Shown here: positions 46,020 through 55,337 of the stretch, piece after piece
Numbering within the stretch: position 1 is the first letter of the stretch
Layout: each line of letters opens with the position of its first letter
Source: an uncultured Bacteriovoracaceae bacterium
GTDB lineage: Bacteria; Bdellovibrionota; Bacteriovoracia; Bacteriovoracales; Bacteriovoracaceae
Assembly: GCA_938017795.1 (NCBI GenBank)
Contig: CALIJZ010000013.1
Location: 1-64,000, forward strand
Reading direction: 5' to 3'
Length of the DNA stretch: 64,000 nucleotides
The notes under the pieces: generated by a model
What the model was told of the DNA's origin: nothing
Seen by the model: only the letters and a program-made list of their open reading frames with translations
Database searches by the model: none
Made by a program: the position numbers and the translations under genes

Positions 46020-46494
46020 TTCTCACCCACTTTTCGTGAAGTACTCTCTCGTTAGCAATTTTCTTTTGAAGTACCATCAAGCCTTCAATTAAAGCTTCTG
46101 GTCTAGGAGGACAACCTGGTACATAAACATCAACAGGAACTACCTCATCAACTCCTTTAAGAACATGATAACCATGCTGCCAATAAGGTCCACCTTTGTT
46201 AGCACAAGATCCCATAGAGATAACATATTTTGGTTCAGGCATTTGCTCCCAAAGTATTTTTACTCTGGTTGCCATTTTTAAAGTTACAGTTCCAGCAACA
46301 ATCATAAGATCTGCTCTTCTTGGTGTTGCCATAAAAGCACCACAACCAAATCTTTCAAGATCATACTTACTTGCACCTGTTGCCATCATTTCGATAGCAC
46401 AACATGCCAACCCAAAAGTCATAGGCCATAAAGAGTTTTTTCTACCCCAACTTAGGAGTTCATCCACTTTGGCCAGAACGATACCGTCTTGCAT
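46012..46494 (-). CDS. nuoB: NADH-quinone oxidoreductase subunit B
   Basis: The 160-residue subunit binds cluster N2, the last electron carrier before quinone. The four ligands are the tandem pair in [10 protein letters not shown] (Cys31, Cys32), GSCANKGG (Cys97) and [11 protein letters not shown] (Cys128). It is the first gene of the cluster: no nuoA precedes it, which is unusual. AAGGA stands seven bases before the ATG, and a promoter lies just upstream. Confidence 0.96.
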   Translation of the reverse strand: MQDGIVLAKVDELLSWGRKNSLWPMTFGLACCAIEMMATGASKYDLERFGCGAFMATPRRADLMIVAGTVTLKMATRVKILWEQMPEPKYVISMGSCANKGGPYWQHGYHVLKGVDEVVPVDVYVPGCPPRPEALIEGLMVLQKKIANERVLHEKWVRNV

Positions 46495-46519
46495 TAAAAG
46501 TCCTTAGGAAAATTTCTTT

Positions 46520-46549
46520 ATTTTAACTTTTGGCACGGGAGGACGTCAA
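46520..46549 (-). promoter_or_regulatory. Sigma-70-type promoter of nuoBCDI
   Basis: On the minus strand TTGACG (46549-46544), an 18-bp spacer and TAAAAT (46525-46520) match five of six bases each. The start would be about 18 bases before the nuoB ATG, leaving room for the AAGGA ribosome site. Confidence 0.5.
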
Positions 46550-46577
46550 TATAAGAGTAGGAAAAGAGATAGAACAA

Positions 46578-47477
46578 CTATTGTATAAAGCTATTACACT
46601 TAGACTCGAAGTCACTTTTCAGGCTAAATAAAAGGTTCTTTTGTTTAGTCTCTTGAGCAATATTCCTAGAGGCCAATTCAAGTCTTCTAGATTCATTCTG
46701 GCAAGCAGCTTTAGAGATCGTTAGATACTCTTCCACTGAAGCGATTGGGTATGGTTTTGAATATGCCGATGAATGAAAACTCACTTGAGTCCTGCTTAAA
46801 TGTGGAAACTCAAGACTTAGATCAACATAGGGATCTACTTTCAGTACTGAATCTTGGAATCTTTTGAAGTAATCACCTAATTGGTAAAACTTTTTAATGG
46901 CTGCTGTTTTTTGCTTAGTTTTATCATTAGCTTTTAAAACTTCTCTGCATCTACTTTGTTCAGAATTTTCTAAATCAAATAATTCAAGATTAACTTTGCA
47001 TTCACTTAAATAAGCTTCAGCCTCTCCACCAGTTCCTTCAATTGTATTTTTGATAAATCCACTTAAAGAAAAATTTCTCTCATAAGGATTAAAATCTTCA
47101 CGATAAACATAATGAATTAATTCATGGGAAAGATCTAATACTGCATGGTAAGTTTTCAAATGTTTATTGATATAAACAATAGCACGAGAATCATAGGCAA
47201 CATCTAAAGGATTATTAGGATTAAATCTTCTAAGAAGAGTCGTATCAGTTACTGAACCATCCCCTATTTTAACAACATCATAGATAGTTTTTCCATAACT
47301 TGCTGCTTTTTCATAAGCTAAATCCAGAACTCTTTTTCCTTCTTTAGACTGCTCCATCATTGAAATTAATCTTCTGATATTTTTCTCATCCGATGCGTGG
47401 TAATCAGTCCATAAATGGGCCTTCTGGCCAGAAGCATAGGTAAGAAAACTAATTGAAATTAATAGCATTTTAAGCAT
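46578..47477 (-). CDS. Exported HExxH zinc-metallopeptidase-like protein
   Basis: The 299-residue protein has a signal peptide (to about residue 17) and a zincin motif, LDLSHELIHYVYRED (His118, Glu119, His122). IEGTGGEAEAYLSEC about 30 residues later may hold the third ligand. The rest is helical and charged with two or three cysteines. Its general layout recalls the other exported zincin at 11719-12861, though identity is not evident. Substrate unknown. TTG-like and ATG starts are close; ATG 47477 has GGAG just upstream. Confidence 0.68.
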   Translation of the reverse strand: MLKMLLISISFLTYASGQKAHLWTDYHASDEKNIRRLISMMEQSKEGKRVLDLAYEKAASYGKTIYDVVKIGDGSVTDTTLLRRFNPNNPLDVAYDSRAIVYINKHLKTYHAVLDLSHELIHYVYREDFNPYERNFSLSGFIKNTIEGTGGEAEAYLSECKVNLELFDLENSEQSRCREVLKANDKTKQKTAAIKKFYQLGDYFKRFQDSVLKVDPYVDLSLEFPHLSRTQVSFHSSAYSKPYPIASVEEYLTISKAACQNESRRLELASRNIAQETKQKNLLFSLKSDFESKCNSFIQ

Positions 47478-47643
47478 AACTCCTTATCGACAAGTAGAAC
47501 TCATGGCTAAAAAATGATTTAAAAATGGGTAAATTTCTTCACCGAAACTTAATACTCTAGTATGGCTCAATTAGAGCTCATGTAAGCTGCTTAACGCCTT
47601 GCAATTATCACTAATAAATTCAGCATGTTAGTTTACACTTATC

Positions 47644-48330
47644 ATGAACAATAAAATCTTAATTATTGAAGACGAAGCTGACATTGCTCTACTTTTGAAA
47701 GCTCAGATTGAAAGCCAAGGCTACCAAGCCGAAATAGCTTACTCAGGTTTAATAGCAAAAGATATAATCTCAGTAGATAAAACGTTTGATCTTTTTCTTG
47801 TCGATTGGATGCTCCCCAACTTAACTGGAATTGAGGTTTGCAAGTTTATTAGATCAGATTCATCAACCAAAGATATTCCTATTATTATGGTGACTGCTTT
47901 AACTCAGGCTGAAAATATAATCGAAGGACTTGATGCTGGAGCTGATGATTATATTACCAAACCTTTTGATATGGATATTTTATTAGCAAGAATTCGAGCC
48001 CAACTCAGAAGAAAAGAAAAACCCACTAATCCCGATATTATAAAAGTAGAAGATCTTTCAATCGACTTAGGGAGGTGTTGCGTAAAAATTCTTAATGATG
48101 AAATAAATCTTACTCATACTGAATTTAGAATTTTATCTCTTCTCGCTACTGAATCTGGAAAAGTTTTTACTAGAGAGCAACTTATTAAAACAATTATTGG
48201 GGAAGATGTTCATGTAACCAATAGAACAATTGATACTCATGTTGCTGGACTTAGAAAAAAACTTGGTAGCTACTCTGATGTAGTCAGAACAATCAGAGGG
48301 ATTGGATATCGATTCATTGATACAAAATAA
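47644..48330 (+). CDS. OmpR/PhoB-family response regulator
   Basis: This is a 228-residue regulator. The receiver has the acidic pair Glu9-Asp10, the phospho-acceptor Asp54 in LVDWMLP, Thr84 and Lys106 (TKPFD). The C-terminal winged helix (TRTIDTHVAGLRKKLG, with NRTIDTHV) binds DNA. The PhoB-like DWMLPNLTGIEV and GADDYITKPFDM suggest phosphate or envelope control, but no pst/pho genes are nearby. The kinase gene follows 4 bp downstream. Confidence 0.92.
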   Translation: MNNKILIIEDEADIALLLKAQIESQGYQAEIAYSGLIAKDIISVDKTFDLFLVDWMLPNLTGIEVCKFIRSDSSTKDIPIIMVTALTQAENIIEGLDAGADDYITKPFDMDILLARIRAQLRRKEKPTNPDIIKVEDLSIDLGRCCVKILNDEINLTHTEFRILSLLATESGKVFTREQLIKTIIGEDVHVTNRTIDTHVAGLRKKLGSYSDVVRTIRGIGYRFIDTK

Positions 48331-48334
48331 AAGC

Positions 48335-49402
48335 ATGACAAACTTATCTTCTAATTCTATTGATCTTAATACTACCCTTTTAGAGTCTACTCATGATGCC
48401 ATATTAGCAGTTGATAAATTATTAAACTTGAATTTATCTAATACACAATTTAATAAAAAATTTATTAAAGGTGTCGAACATAAACATATTGAAGAAATTT
48501 TTGAGGACCAAGAAGTTATTACAGCTTTCAAAGATTGTATTAAAACAAGTGAAAGTAGAAAAGTTCAAGAACATTCGATTTTTCATAAGAATAGAACTCA
48601 TTATTATGAGATTGTTGTTTCTCCAATTATTAGAAATGAGCAATGTATTGGAGCAATGGGAGTATTTAAAAATATTACTGAAGCAAAACTAACAGAGCAA
48701 ATGCGAGTGGACTTTGTAGCCAACGTTTCTCATGAAATTCGAACTCCTTTAACTTCCATTAAAGGCTTTGCTCAAGTTCTTGATAGTAATGATAAATTTA
48801 TTGCTCCTGAAGCAAAACATTACCTTGATAAAATTATTACCAATACTGAAAGATTACATGCTCTCTTTTCCGACTTATTAAACTTATCTGTAATTGAGTC
48901 AAGGCATCGCCTTTTAAAAAAAGAAGTAAACCTCAAATTTATGCTAGAGAGTGTTAAGGCCATGCTCCTTCAAAACTATGCTGATAAAAACATGAATATC
49001 TCTTATGACTTATCTGTGGAATTTGTAAGAGTAGATCCAAAGCTATTTGAGCAAGCTTTAATCAATCTTATCGAAAATGCGTGCAAGTACTCAGGCAATG
49101 ATGCCAATATTAAAATTTCTAACTTTATTGATAATGAAGAGTCAGTAATTATAACTATTTCTGATGATGGGCCTGGTATTTCTAAAGAACACCTCGGTAG
49201 GATATTTGAGAGGTTCTATCAGGTGGATAGCTCTAGAAACAAAAAACACGACTCAACTGGAACAGGTTTGGGATTATCGATTGTTAAACATATTATTGCA
49301 AAGCACAAAGGTGTTATTTGGGCAGAGAGTGAACCTGATCAGGGAACAATTTTTTTCATAAAACTCCCAATTAACCCAAATAAAATAGATCAAAACGACT
49401 AG
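48335..49402 (+). CDS. PhoR-like sensor histidine kinase without membrane helices
   Basis: From the ATG at 48335 (an earlier TTG lies within the regulator gene) the protein has 355 residues. It has a PAS-like domain (about 10-115), a HisKA dimerisation domain with NVSHEIRTPL (His133), and an ATPase domain with NLIENACKYS, DDGPGI and GTGLGLSIV. No membrane helix is visible, so it is a cytosolic sensor, unlike canonical PhoR. It partners the regulator just upstream. Confidence 0.92.
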   Translation: MTNLSSNSIDLNTTLLESTHDAILAVDKLLNLNLSNTQFNKKFIKGVEHKHIEEIFEDQEVITAFKDCIKTSESRKVQEHSIFHKNRTHYYEIVVSPIIRNEQCIGAMGVFKNITEAKLTEQMRVDFVANVSHEIRTPLTSIKGFAQVLDSNDKFIAPEAKHYLDKIITNTERLHALFSDLLNLSVIESRHRLLKKEVNLKFMLESVKAMLLQNYADKNMNISYDLSVEFVRVDPKLFEQALINLIENACKYSGNDANIKISNFIDNEESVIITISDDGPGISKEHLGRIFERFYQVDSSRNKKHDSTGTGLGLSIVKHIIAKHKGVIWAESEPDQGTIFFIKLPINPNKIDQND

Positions 49403-49455
49403 CAATTTTTTCGGCTATCTTTTAAAACTTTCAACAATTCATTAAGATAGATCTT

Positions 49456-50160
49456 ATGAAAATACTACTAATTTTACTTTTATCTCAACTCTCAATCTCA
49501 AAAACTAAAAGAATGGAATTTCCAATCGATAAAAAAGACCAAATGGGAGAAATGTTTTTAAAAACGGGAAAGTTAGCGGCCAATCGTCATTTCAGTGTTG
49601 ATTTTAAAAAAGTTATTAACAAACCAATTGATTCTGTCTTAAATGCTTTAAGATCAGCTGAGCAGAGATGTAATGAATCTTACAAAACAAGTAGAAAGTT
49701 TAGTAATCATGACTATCCATGTAAATATCATTCACCACATGTAGTTGAAGCAGTAAAACATGCAATTGTAATTCCTGGATATTCTAAAAATGATTTTGTT
49801 CAAACGAAATTTATAAAAAAACGGGGCGATCAAATAGTCCATGAACTTTATCTAATTAAAAAGAAAGTCGTTGCTGGCAAGAAGCAGTACTCACTCTGGA
49901 CGGAGACTCTTGATGACTCCACTACGAAGAAATTAACAGGAAAAGATTTAAAACTACAAACAGCAATTAAAGTTTCAAATTCAGAGTTTATTTTAAAAGA
50001 AATCTCACCTAATAAAACGGAAGTTGTTTTTATGTATGAAATGGCAACTGATCATTGGTTAGTAAACAAAAAAATCGTTGCTGGTAAAGTTTTCTCAGAC
50101 CTCAACGAATCTATCTTGGCCCTATTTTCTAAAGTTGAAGAACAAGCAAGTTTCTTATAA
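49456..50160 (+). CDS. Exported protein, function unknown (possibly SRPBCC-like)
   Basis: The 234-residue protein has a signal peptide (about 16 residues). The body alternates strands and helices with a long C-terminal helix, loosely like START/SRPBCC lipid-binding folds, but I see no diagnostic motif. Two cysteines (near 73 and 88) may pair. It stands alone after the two-component genes and ends in a hairpin. Confidence 0.6.
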   Translation: MKILLILLLSQLSISKTKRMEFPIDKKDQMGEMFLKTGKLAANRHFSVDFKKVINKPIDSVLNALRSAEQRCNESYKTSRKFSNHDYPCKYHSPHVVEAVKHAIVIPGYSKNDFVQTKFIKKRGDQIVHELYLIKKKVVAGKKQYSLWTETLDDSTTKKLTGKDLKLQTAIKVSNSEFILKEISPNKTEVVFMYEMATDHWLVNKKIVAGKVFSDLNESILALFSKVEEQASFL

Positions 50161-50193
50161 GTAGTAAGTCTTATATAAAATAGGACTTACTAC
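50161..50193. terminator. Hairpin between convergent genes
   Basis: GTAGTAAGTC (50161-50170) and GACTTACTAC (50184-50193) are exact 10-bp inverted arms with a 13-base loop, between the stop codons of convergent genes. There is no clear T tract, so it may be a transcript-end stabiliser rather than a strong intrinsic terminator. Confidence 0.5.
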
Positions 50194-50200
50194 CTCAAAG

Positions 50201-52546
50201 TTATTCTCTACATTTAACTGTTTTGATAATATCAGTTGTTGCTTTTCCAGAGACACTTGAACTCCCACCTTCAAAGAAATAGAAACCATTTGCTCCGTTT
50301 AAAATTTCAATTTTATAATCAAGTCCAGCTGTAATATTTTGAGCAATTATATGCTGTGGAGTTGATAAATACTTTGGTTCTGAGTCAGTACCTTTAGTCA
50401 GTGTTAATAAAACTGTATGATAAGCATCATTTAAACAGCTATCATCTAGCTTGATAATAATTTTCTTACCTGCTCCTCCATTACATTTTTGCTTTACACA
50501 AACTTTTTCTTTATCAAATGGATTAAAGCAATTTGTATCAATCGGTTTCCCGATAAGAGTCGCATAGTTTTGAATATGCATTGTCACAACAGAGTCACAA
50601 GTTTGATAAGCTCCTTCATAACAAACAAAGAAGAAACAACTATTATCTTCAATGCTCGCCTCTGCTCTATAATTAGCAGCATACGGATTAGTACAACCAC
50701 TCATATTGTGACCTTCTTTACATGTACTATTAACGATATCTTTAAGATCTTTTTTGTGAATACTTGCATATTCTACAGCGGCAATCATCTTTTCTTTATC
50801 TTCCACAGATGGATCGATACACATGTCTGCACTTTGTTCTTTATAAGTACAATCAGTACAATATGAATACTTACAAGTTCCGTTATCTTTATTTGCATTT
50901 CCAACTGTATTGTCTGCTTTAGGATCCATACACCCAACAATTTCATTATCATCTGTACAATTAGTTTTTAAAGTTACGTACTTTGCAAGATCAGAACTAG
51001 TTACCTGATCAACATTTTTCCCTAGAATTGTTGCGACATAAGCTTTTATATGAGCTGGGATTGGAGTTGTTCCATATCCAGGCTTCTTACAAATCTCCCA
51101 ACGACAACTTCCATTTTCATCTGTTGCATCTTTATTATAATTCTTTGCAGATTCTTGAGTACAACCTGGCTTATTAACACAAGTACTTTGGTTAATAAGA
51201 GCTTCTTCAGTCTTATTAAATTTACTAGCATAATTTTTTATTATCGTATGTATACTTGCTACATATCCATCATATCCACTCTTTAAACAAGCATTCCACT
51301 TACAACTACCATCGTCTCTTTGATTATCTGAACTATATCCGATTGCACCTTCAACCATACATCCACTTTTTACAACACAGATATCTTTATCAATATAAGA
51401 TTGAGCAGAGGCACTCCCATGAGCTGATGCATAAGCATTGATTTTAGCAGCTAAGTCAGCATCAAAGCCACCAAATCCACTTCTGATACATCCTTGTTCC
51501 CAACGACAAGTTCCATTGTCTTGTAGAGCACTCGGATCATATCCCTTTGCACCAATAATAGTACAACCTACTTTTTTATTAACACAAGTATTAGAAACAA
51601 TTAAATCACTCACCCCAATTGAATATTTCTGAGCGTAGCTTTGAATGATTTGTATGAGTTCAGAATTATATTCAGTATACCCAGGAGTTAAACAAGCACT
51701 CCACCTACAAGATCCATTTTCATCCACTGTATTTTTTGCATCATAATTTGATGCTCCTTCAGTCATACAACCATTATAAGGCCTAGGAGTTGAACAAGTA
51801 TTTTCCACTAAACTATCAAGACTTAGCCCATGCTCTCCTGAATATTTAATCGCTGCTTCAATAATAGTTTTATTATTATCAGCATCAAATTCTACATACT
51901 CACTCATTCGACAAGCTTTATATTTACAAGATCCATCTTCATAACCTGCCAAAGGATCTGTATTATAGGCATTAGAATCCATGCACCCCGGTAAGACTTT
52001 TTTATGCTCACAATAAGTTTCATCATGCTCCACTACAACTCCATAAAGAGATTGCAGGATTAAATAATCTTGATATTCGCAATATCCTTCAAGACCGCAA
52101 CCTTTATACTTACAACTCTCTTGTGTTTGATAATTATAAGCTCTCGGGTCATTACATGTGTTACCATCTTCATCTTTTTTATTTTTACATAAGCTCGCAT
52201 CGTTAATGATCGTTCCACCATGTTGATCAATATATACTTGAAATACTACTCTTTTTTCAAACTCAGAATAACTCGCATCATCACATGCTTTGAATATACA
52301 AGCACCAGGTTCAGTCCACTGACTCGCATCAAAGTTTTCACCTTCATGATGTTGACATAACTCTTGTGGACTAACTGGAATCACTCCGCCACCTGGAGGA
52401 GGTAAAACTGGACCACTTGGTGGTGGATCAACATTTGTAGTGTTTGTAGAGGATCCTCCTAAACTACTTGAAGCTGGATCAAATAGATTAGCATTCCCAC
52501 AACTAAGTAGAAATAGAATCACTGACAATTGAATTATACTTTTCAC
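50201..52546 (-). CDS. Cys-rich tandem-repeat lipoprotein A
   Basis: The 781-residue protein starts at GTG 52546 with GGAG six bases upstream. The lipoprotein signal ends in LLSC (Cys16), followed by GNANLFDP and a Ser/Thr/Pro/Gly spacer. About nine repeat units follow (residues 64-684). A full unit has the form GC...A.NY...A...(D/N)GSC(K/R)W..C, then a helical part with Y(A/V)..H/G and a closing (N/S)TC: four cysteines per unit, probably two disulfides. The last 97 residues form a different, beta-rich domain not found in the two relatives. A sigma-28-type promoter precedes it. It is likely an outer-surface protein; function unknown. The repeat is read directly; surface location and adhesion or Ca2+ binding are inference. 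Confidence 0.9.
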   Translation of the reverse strand: MKSIIQLSVILFLLSCGNANLFDPASSSLGGSSTNTTNVDPPPSGPVLPPPGGGVIPVSPQELCQHHEGENFDASQWTEPGACIFKACDDASYSEFEKRVVFQVYIDQHGGTIINDASLCKNKKDEDGNTCNDPRAYNYQTQESCKYKGCGLEGYCEYQDYLILQSLYGVVVEHDETYCEHKKVLPGCMDSNAYNTDPLAGYEDGSCKYKACRMSEYVEFDADNNKTIIEAAIKYSGEHGLSLDSLVENTCSTPRPYNGCMTEGASNYDAKNTVDENGSCRWSACLTPGYTEYNSELIQIIQSYAQKYSIGVSDLIVSNTCVNKKVGCTIIGAKGYDPSALQDNGTCRWEQGCIRSGFGGFDADLAAKINAYASAHGSASAQSYIDKDICVVKSGCMVEGAIGYSSDNQRDDGSCKWNACLKSGYDGYVASIHTIIKNYASKFNKTEEALINQSTCVNKPGCTQESAKNYNKDATDENGSCRWEICKKPGYGTTPIPAHIKAYVATILGKNVDQVTSSDLAKYVTLKTNCTDDNEIVGCMDPKADNTVGNANKDNGTCKYSYCTDCTYKEQSADMCIDPSVEDKEKMIAAVEYASIHKKDLKDIVNSTCKEGHNMSGCTNPYAANYRAEASIEDNSCFFFVCYEGAYQTCDSVVTMHIQNYATLIGKPIDTNCFNPFDKEKVCVKQKCNGGAGKKIIIKLDDSCLNDAYHTVLLTLTKGTDSEPKYLSTPQHIIAQNITAGLDYKIEILNGANGFYFFEGGSSSVSGKATTDIIKTVKCRE
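50495..52357 (-). repeat. Tandem array, about 9 four-Cys units (lipoprotein A)
   Basis: Units of roughly 200-230 bp encode 65-79 residues each. The first two units (nearest the N-terminus) are the divergent capping forms also found in B and C. Sequence between units differs more than in B, suggesting older duplication. Boundaries are approximate. Confidence 0.8.
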
Positions 52547-52573
52547 CTTTATCTCCTATTGGTTTCAAGGCAT

Positions 52574-52600
52574 TTATCGGATAAATGTAGAGATACTTTA
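52574..52600 (-). promoter_or_regulatory. Sigma-28 (FliA)-type promoter of lipoprotein A
   Basis: On the minus strand TAAAG (52600-52596) and TCCGATAA (52581-52574) match TAAA-N15-GCCGATAA with the exact 15-base spacing and one mismatch in the -10. The predicted start, near 52566, leaves about 20 bases including the ribosome site. Confidence 0.7.
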
Positions 52601-52621
52601 GAAAATAGCTTAAAGATTATA

Positions 52622-52652
52622 GGGAAGAAAAAAGGGCCCAAGAAGGCCCTTT
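52622..52652 (-). terminator. Intrinsic terminator of lipoprotein B
   Basis: On the minus strand AAAGGGCC (52652-52645) pairs with GGCCCTTT (52638-52631) across a six-base loop and continues into a T run. It closes the transcript of gene B and insulates gene A. Confidence 0.85.
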
Positions 52653-52666
52653 AATATTTTTTATTT

Positions 52667-55081
52667 TTACCAATCAGAGTCTACACATTGATATCTATTG
52701 ACTCCTCTACAGGTATTTGTTCTCACCGACTGACCTAGGTTGTGCCTTTGAGAGTAAGCTCTAATAATACTCTCAGTTGCTGTACCTACATAGCCAGTTT
52801 TACACTTATTTAAACAAGCATTCCATCGACAACTTCCATTATCAATATCCGGCATTGGACTAGTTGTATTTCTAGCACTTGCTTCTTTACAACCTTGAGT
52901 GAAAACCTGACAAGTGTTTGTGTTAATATAGTCAGACTTTACTCCACCGTGGTTACTAATATATGTATTAATAATACTTAATAATTGTGCGTCTGGGTTC
53001 TTAACTCCGCTTGACTCTGGACATCCATTCCAACGACAAGATCCATCATCTACTTGAGCTCCAGCTGTAGGGTTATTTGCCCTTGGAGCCATACAACCTT
53101 TTTCTTTACATAAATCATTATGGATATAGTTTTGAGCTGTACCACCAAAGGTTTTAGCGTAATTATTAAGAAACCTTAATAATGTCTGGCTATGACCCAC
53201 TGAAACATCTCCATTGATACAACCATTCCATTTACAACTTCCATTTTCAACTTCTGCATTTGGGTTATAACCAACTGAAGCATTTGAATGTGTGCATCCT
53301 TTTAACTTACAAGTATCTTCACCAATATAACTTTGAAGACTTCCATTGTGAGTACTAGCATAAGTTGAAATTAAAGCTAATAATTGAGGATTATGAATTG
53401 CATAGTTTTCACCTTTAATACAACCTCTCCACTTACAACTTCCTTTATCAACCTGAGCTGCAGGGTTATGATTAAGTGCTCCAGGAATCATACATCCTAT
53501 TAACTTACAATTATTTGCTTCAGGGTTAATATAATCTTGAGGGTTACCTCCATGTACTGAAGCATATTGAGTAATTAAACTTAAAATTAGTGAATCATGT
53601 CCTTCATACATTGCACCTTTAATACATTCATCCCATTGGCATGAACCATTATCCACTTGGGCTGCTGAATTATAATTATTTGCTTTTCTCTGCATACAAC
53701 CTTCTACTGGTTTAACAGTACAAGTATTTGATGCAATATAACTTGCAGGTGTTCCACCATGAGTAGTTATATACGTTTGAATAATTGCTAATAATTCTGC
53801 AGAATATCCATTTTTATCAGATTCAATACAACCATTCCATTTACAACTTCCATCGTCTTTATTTGCATTAGAATCATAACCAATAGCACCTTGAACTCTA
53901 CATCCAAGAACTTCTTTAACTGTACAAGTATTATTTCGAATTAAACTTTCTCTGGATACTTGATGCATACTTGCGTAGGCTGTAACCGTTTCTAAAAGCC
54001 CTTGTGAAAATCCTTCTTTACCTATCTCAATACAACCGTCCCACTTACAACTTCCATCACCTTGAGTAGCTGCTGAGTTATGATTAACTGCAGTCTCAAT
54101 AACACAACCAAGCACAGGCTTTTCAGTACAAGTATTCGTTTCAATATAAGTACTCAAATCAGTCCCACCATTAGCTGCAGCATAAGCAGTAATAGTTGCT
54201 AATAAGTCAGCAGAGAATTCATCACTGTATTCATCAAGACAACCATTCCATTTACAACTTCCATTTTCTTTATCAGCACTTGCATTATAACCAATAGCAC
54301 CTTCAACCTTACAGCCTAAAACTTCTTGATAAGCACAAGTATTCATTGCAACAAGATCGTCAATATTTAAGTTATGAGTTGCTGCATAAGTAGTTAAAGC
54401 TTCTAGTAAAGCTTGATTTTCAGTTGTTCCATAATCATCGGATCTTGAATCAGTACATAATTTATACTTACAAGTCATATCATCAAGAGTCGCCGTTTCA
54501 TCATAATTTAATGCTAATGAATCAGTACAACCTTTATAAACGTAAGGAGTTTTACACTCTAATGGATCAGCACTAACAGCATCTCCAAAAAGTTTTTTTA
54601 AACTTAAATAAACTTCATGCTCATAAAAACCTTCAGTTGGACAAGCTTTGAATACACATTTTTCTGCTGATCCATTATTAGATGCTAAAGGGTGAGTACA
54701 ATCATCTTTATACCCATCAATCTTAGTCACACATAAATCATTATTAGGAGTAATATTTCCTCCATTTCTTTCAATATATTCTAAAAAGATATTTGCTAAC
54801 TGAAACTCTGCATATTCAGAGTTAGGGCATGCTTCAAATTCACAAGGACCAATTTGCTTCCAAGAAGAAGCATCATAATCTAGAGCTGCAGGATGATGGC
54901 AAGCCACTTCATCAGGGATCTGAGGTGTTCCAGGTTCTTCTCCACCTGATGGAGGTGATAAAGGTGTAGTTGTTCCAGTAGTTGAGCCCCCTGAAGCGAC
55001 ATCAGCGCTCGGGTCAAATAGGTTCGCATTATTACAACTCACCAGAAATACAATTGTAATTACAATTTTTAATACACTCAT
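52667..55081 (-). CDS. Cys-rich tandem-repeat lipoprotein B
   Basis: The ATG at 55081 is preceded by GGAGGAAG, which favours it over a TTG 12 bases upstream; the protein has 804 residues. The lipoprotein signal ends in LVSC (Cys16), then NNANLFDP and a Gly/Thr/Pro spacer. About eleven units follow from residue 61 to the C-terminus, with no separate end domain. Full units show C-x18-C-x4-C-x36-C spacing, for example GCKVEGAIGY...ENGSCKWNGC...YIETNTC. Acidic/Asn loops (DDGSC, DNGSC) could bind Ca2+. Internal units are more alike than in A, so the array may have expanded recently. Own sigma-28-type promoter and strong terminator. Function unknown; likely a surface filament or adhesin. Confidence 0.9.
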   Translation of the reverse strand: MSVLKIVITIVFLVSCNNANLFDPSADVASGGSTTGTTTPLSPPSGGEEPGTPQIPDEVACHHPAALDYDASSWKQIGPCEFEACPNSEYAEFQLANIFLEYIERNGGNITPNNDLCVTKIDGYKDDCTHPLASNNGSAEKCVFKACPTEGFYEHEVYLSLKKLFGDAVSADPLECKTPYVYKGCTDSLALNYDETATLDDMTCKYKLCTDSRSDDYGTTENQALLEALTTYAATHNLNIDDLVAMNTCAYQEVLGCKVEGAIGYNASADKENGSCKWNGCLDEYSDEFSADLLATITAYAAANGGTDLSTYIETNTCTEKPVLGCVIETAVNHNSAATQGDGSCKWDGCIEIGKEGFSQGLLETVTAYASMHQVSRESLIRNNTCTVKEVLGCRVQGAIGYDSNANKDDGSCKWNGCIESDKNGYSAELLAIIQTYITTHGGTPASYIASNTCTVKPVEGCMQRKANNYNSAAQVDNGSCQWDECIKGAMYEGHDSLILSLITQYASVHGGNPQDYINPEANNCKLIGCMIPGALNHNPAAQVDKGSCKWRGCIKGENYAIHNPQLLALISTYASTHNGSLQSYIGEDTCKLKGCTHSNASVGYNPNAEVENGSCKWNGCINGDVSVGHSQTLLRFLNNYAKTFGGTAQNYIHNDLCKEKGCMAPRANNPTAGAQVDDGSCRWNGCPESSGVKNPDAQLLSIINTYISNHGGVKSDYINTNTCQVFTQGCKEASARNTTSPMPDIDNGSCRWNACLNKCKTGYVGTATESIIRAYSQRHNLGQSVRTNTCRGVNRYQCVDSDW
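52670..54901 (-). repeat. Tandem array, about 11 four-Cys units (lipoprotein B)
   Basis: Units of about 200 bp. Similar DNA words such as CCATTCCATTTACAACTTCC recur at about 53224, 53830 and 54244 on the plus strand, showing nucleotide-level similarity that could allow unit gain or loss by recombination. Boundaries are approximate. Confidence 0.8.
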
Positions 55082-55130
55082 TTCTTCCTCCAAAAAATTA
55101 AATCTTTCCTTAAAATCATTTTACTATGAT

Positions 55131-55158
55131 ATATCGGTCTTTCTTGAGGAAAACTTTA
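55131..55158 (-). promoter_or_regulatory. Sigma-28 (FliA)-type promoter of lipoprotein B
   Basis: On the minus strand TAAAGTTT (55158-55151) is a perfect -35; ACCGATAT (55138-55131) follows after 12 bases, one more than the usual 11. The predicted start is near 55123, about 42 bases before the ATG. Confidence 0.65.
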
Positions 55159-55337
55159 GTTCTTATATATTTCAATCACTTAGAAGTACAAGTTCAGATA
55201 TTTATGCAAACTTTTTGAGTCTGCTAAACTCATACTCAAATTAACTGACCATTTTAAGAGGGGAAATTCTTATCTACTCTAAAATCTCATATTTTGGCAT
55301 GATAAAATTTAGTGAACTTTCTAATTAAGGAATATAT

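Noticed and set aside
46530-46545. TTGGCACG resembling a sigma-54 -24 box upstream of nuoB
   Set aside because: On the strand opposite to nuoB and lacks the -12 TTGC element.
50489-50866. 125-codon plus-strand frame inside lipoprotein A
   Set aside because: Antisense to Cys-rich repeats; the many hydrophobic and Ile/Thr codons are a by-product of the repeat DNA.
52667-55081. CRISPR-like repetition in the Cys-rich region
   Set aside because: Periodicity of about 200 bp in frame with protein units; no short direct repeats with unique spacers.
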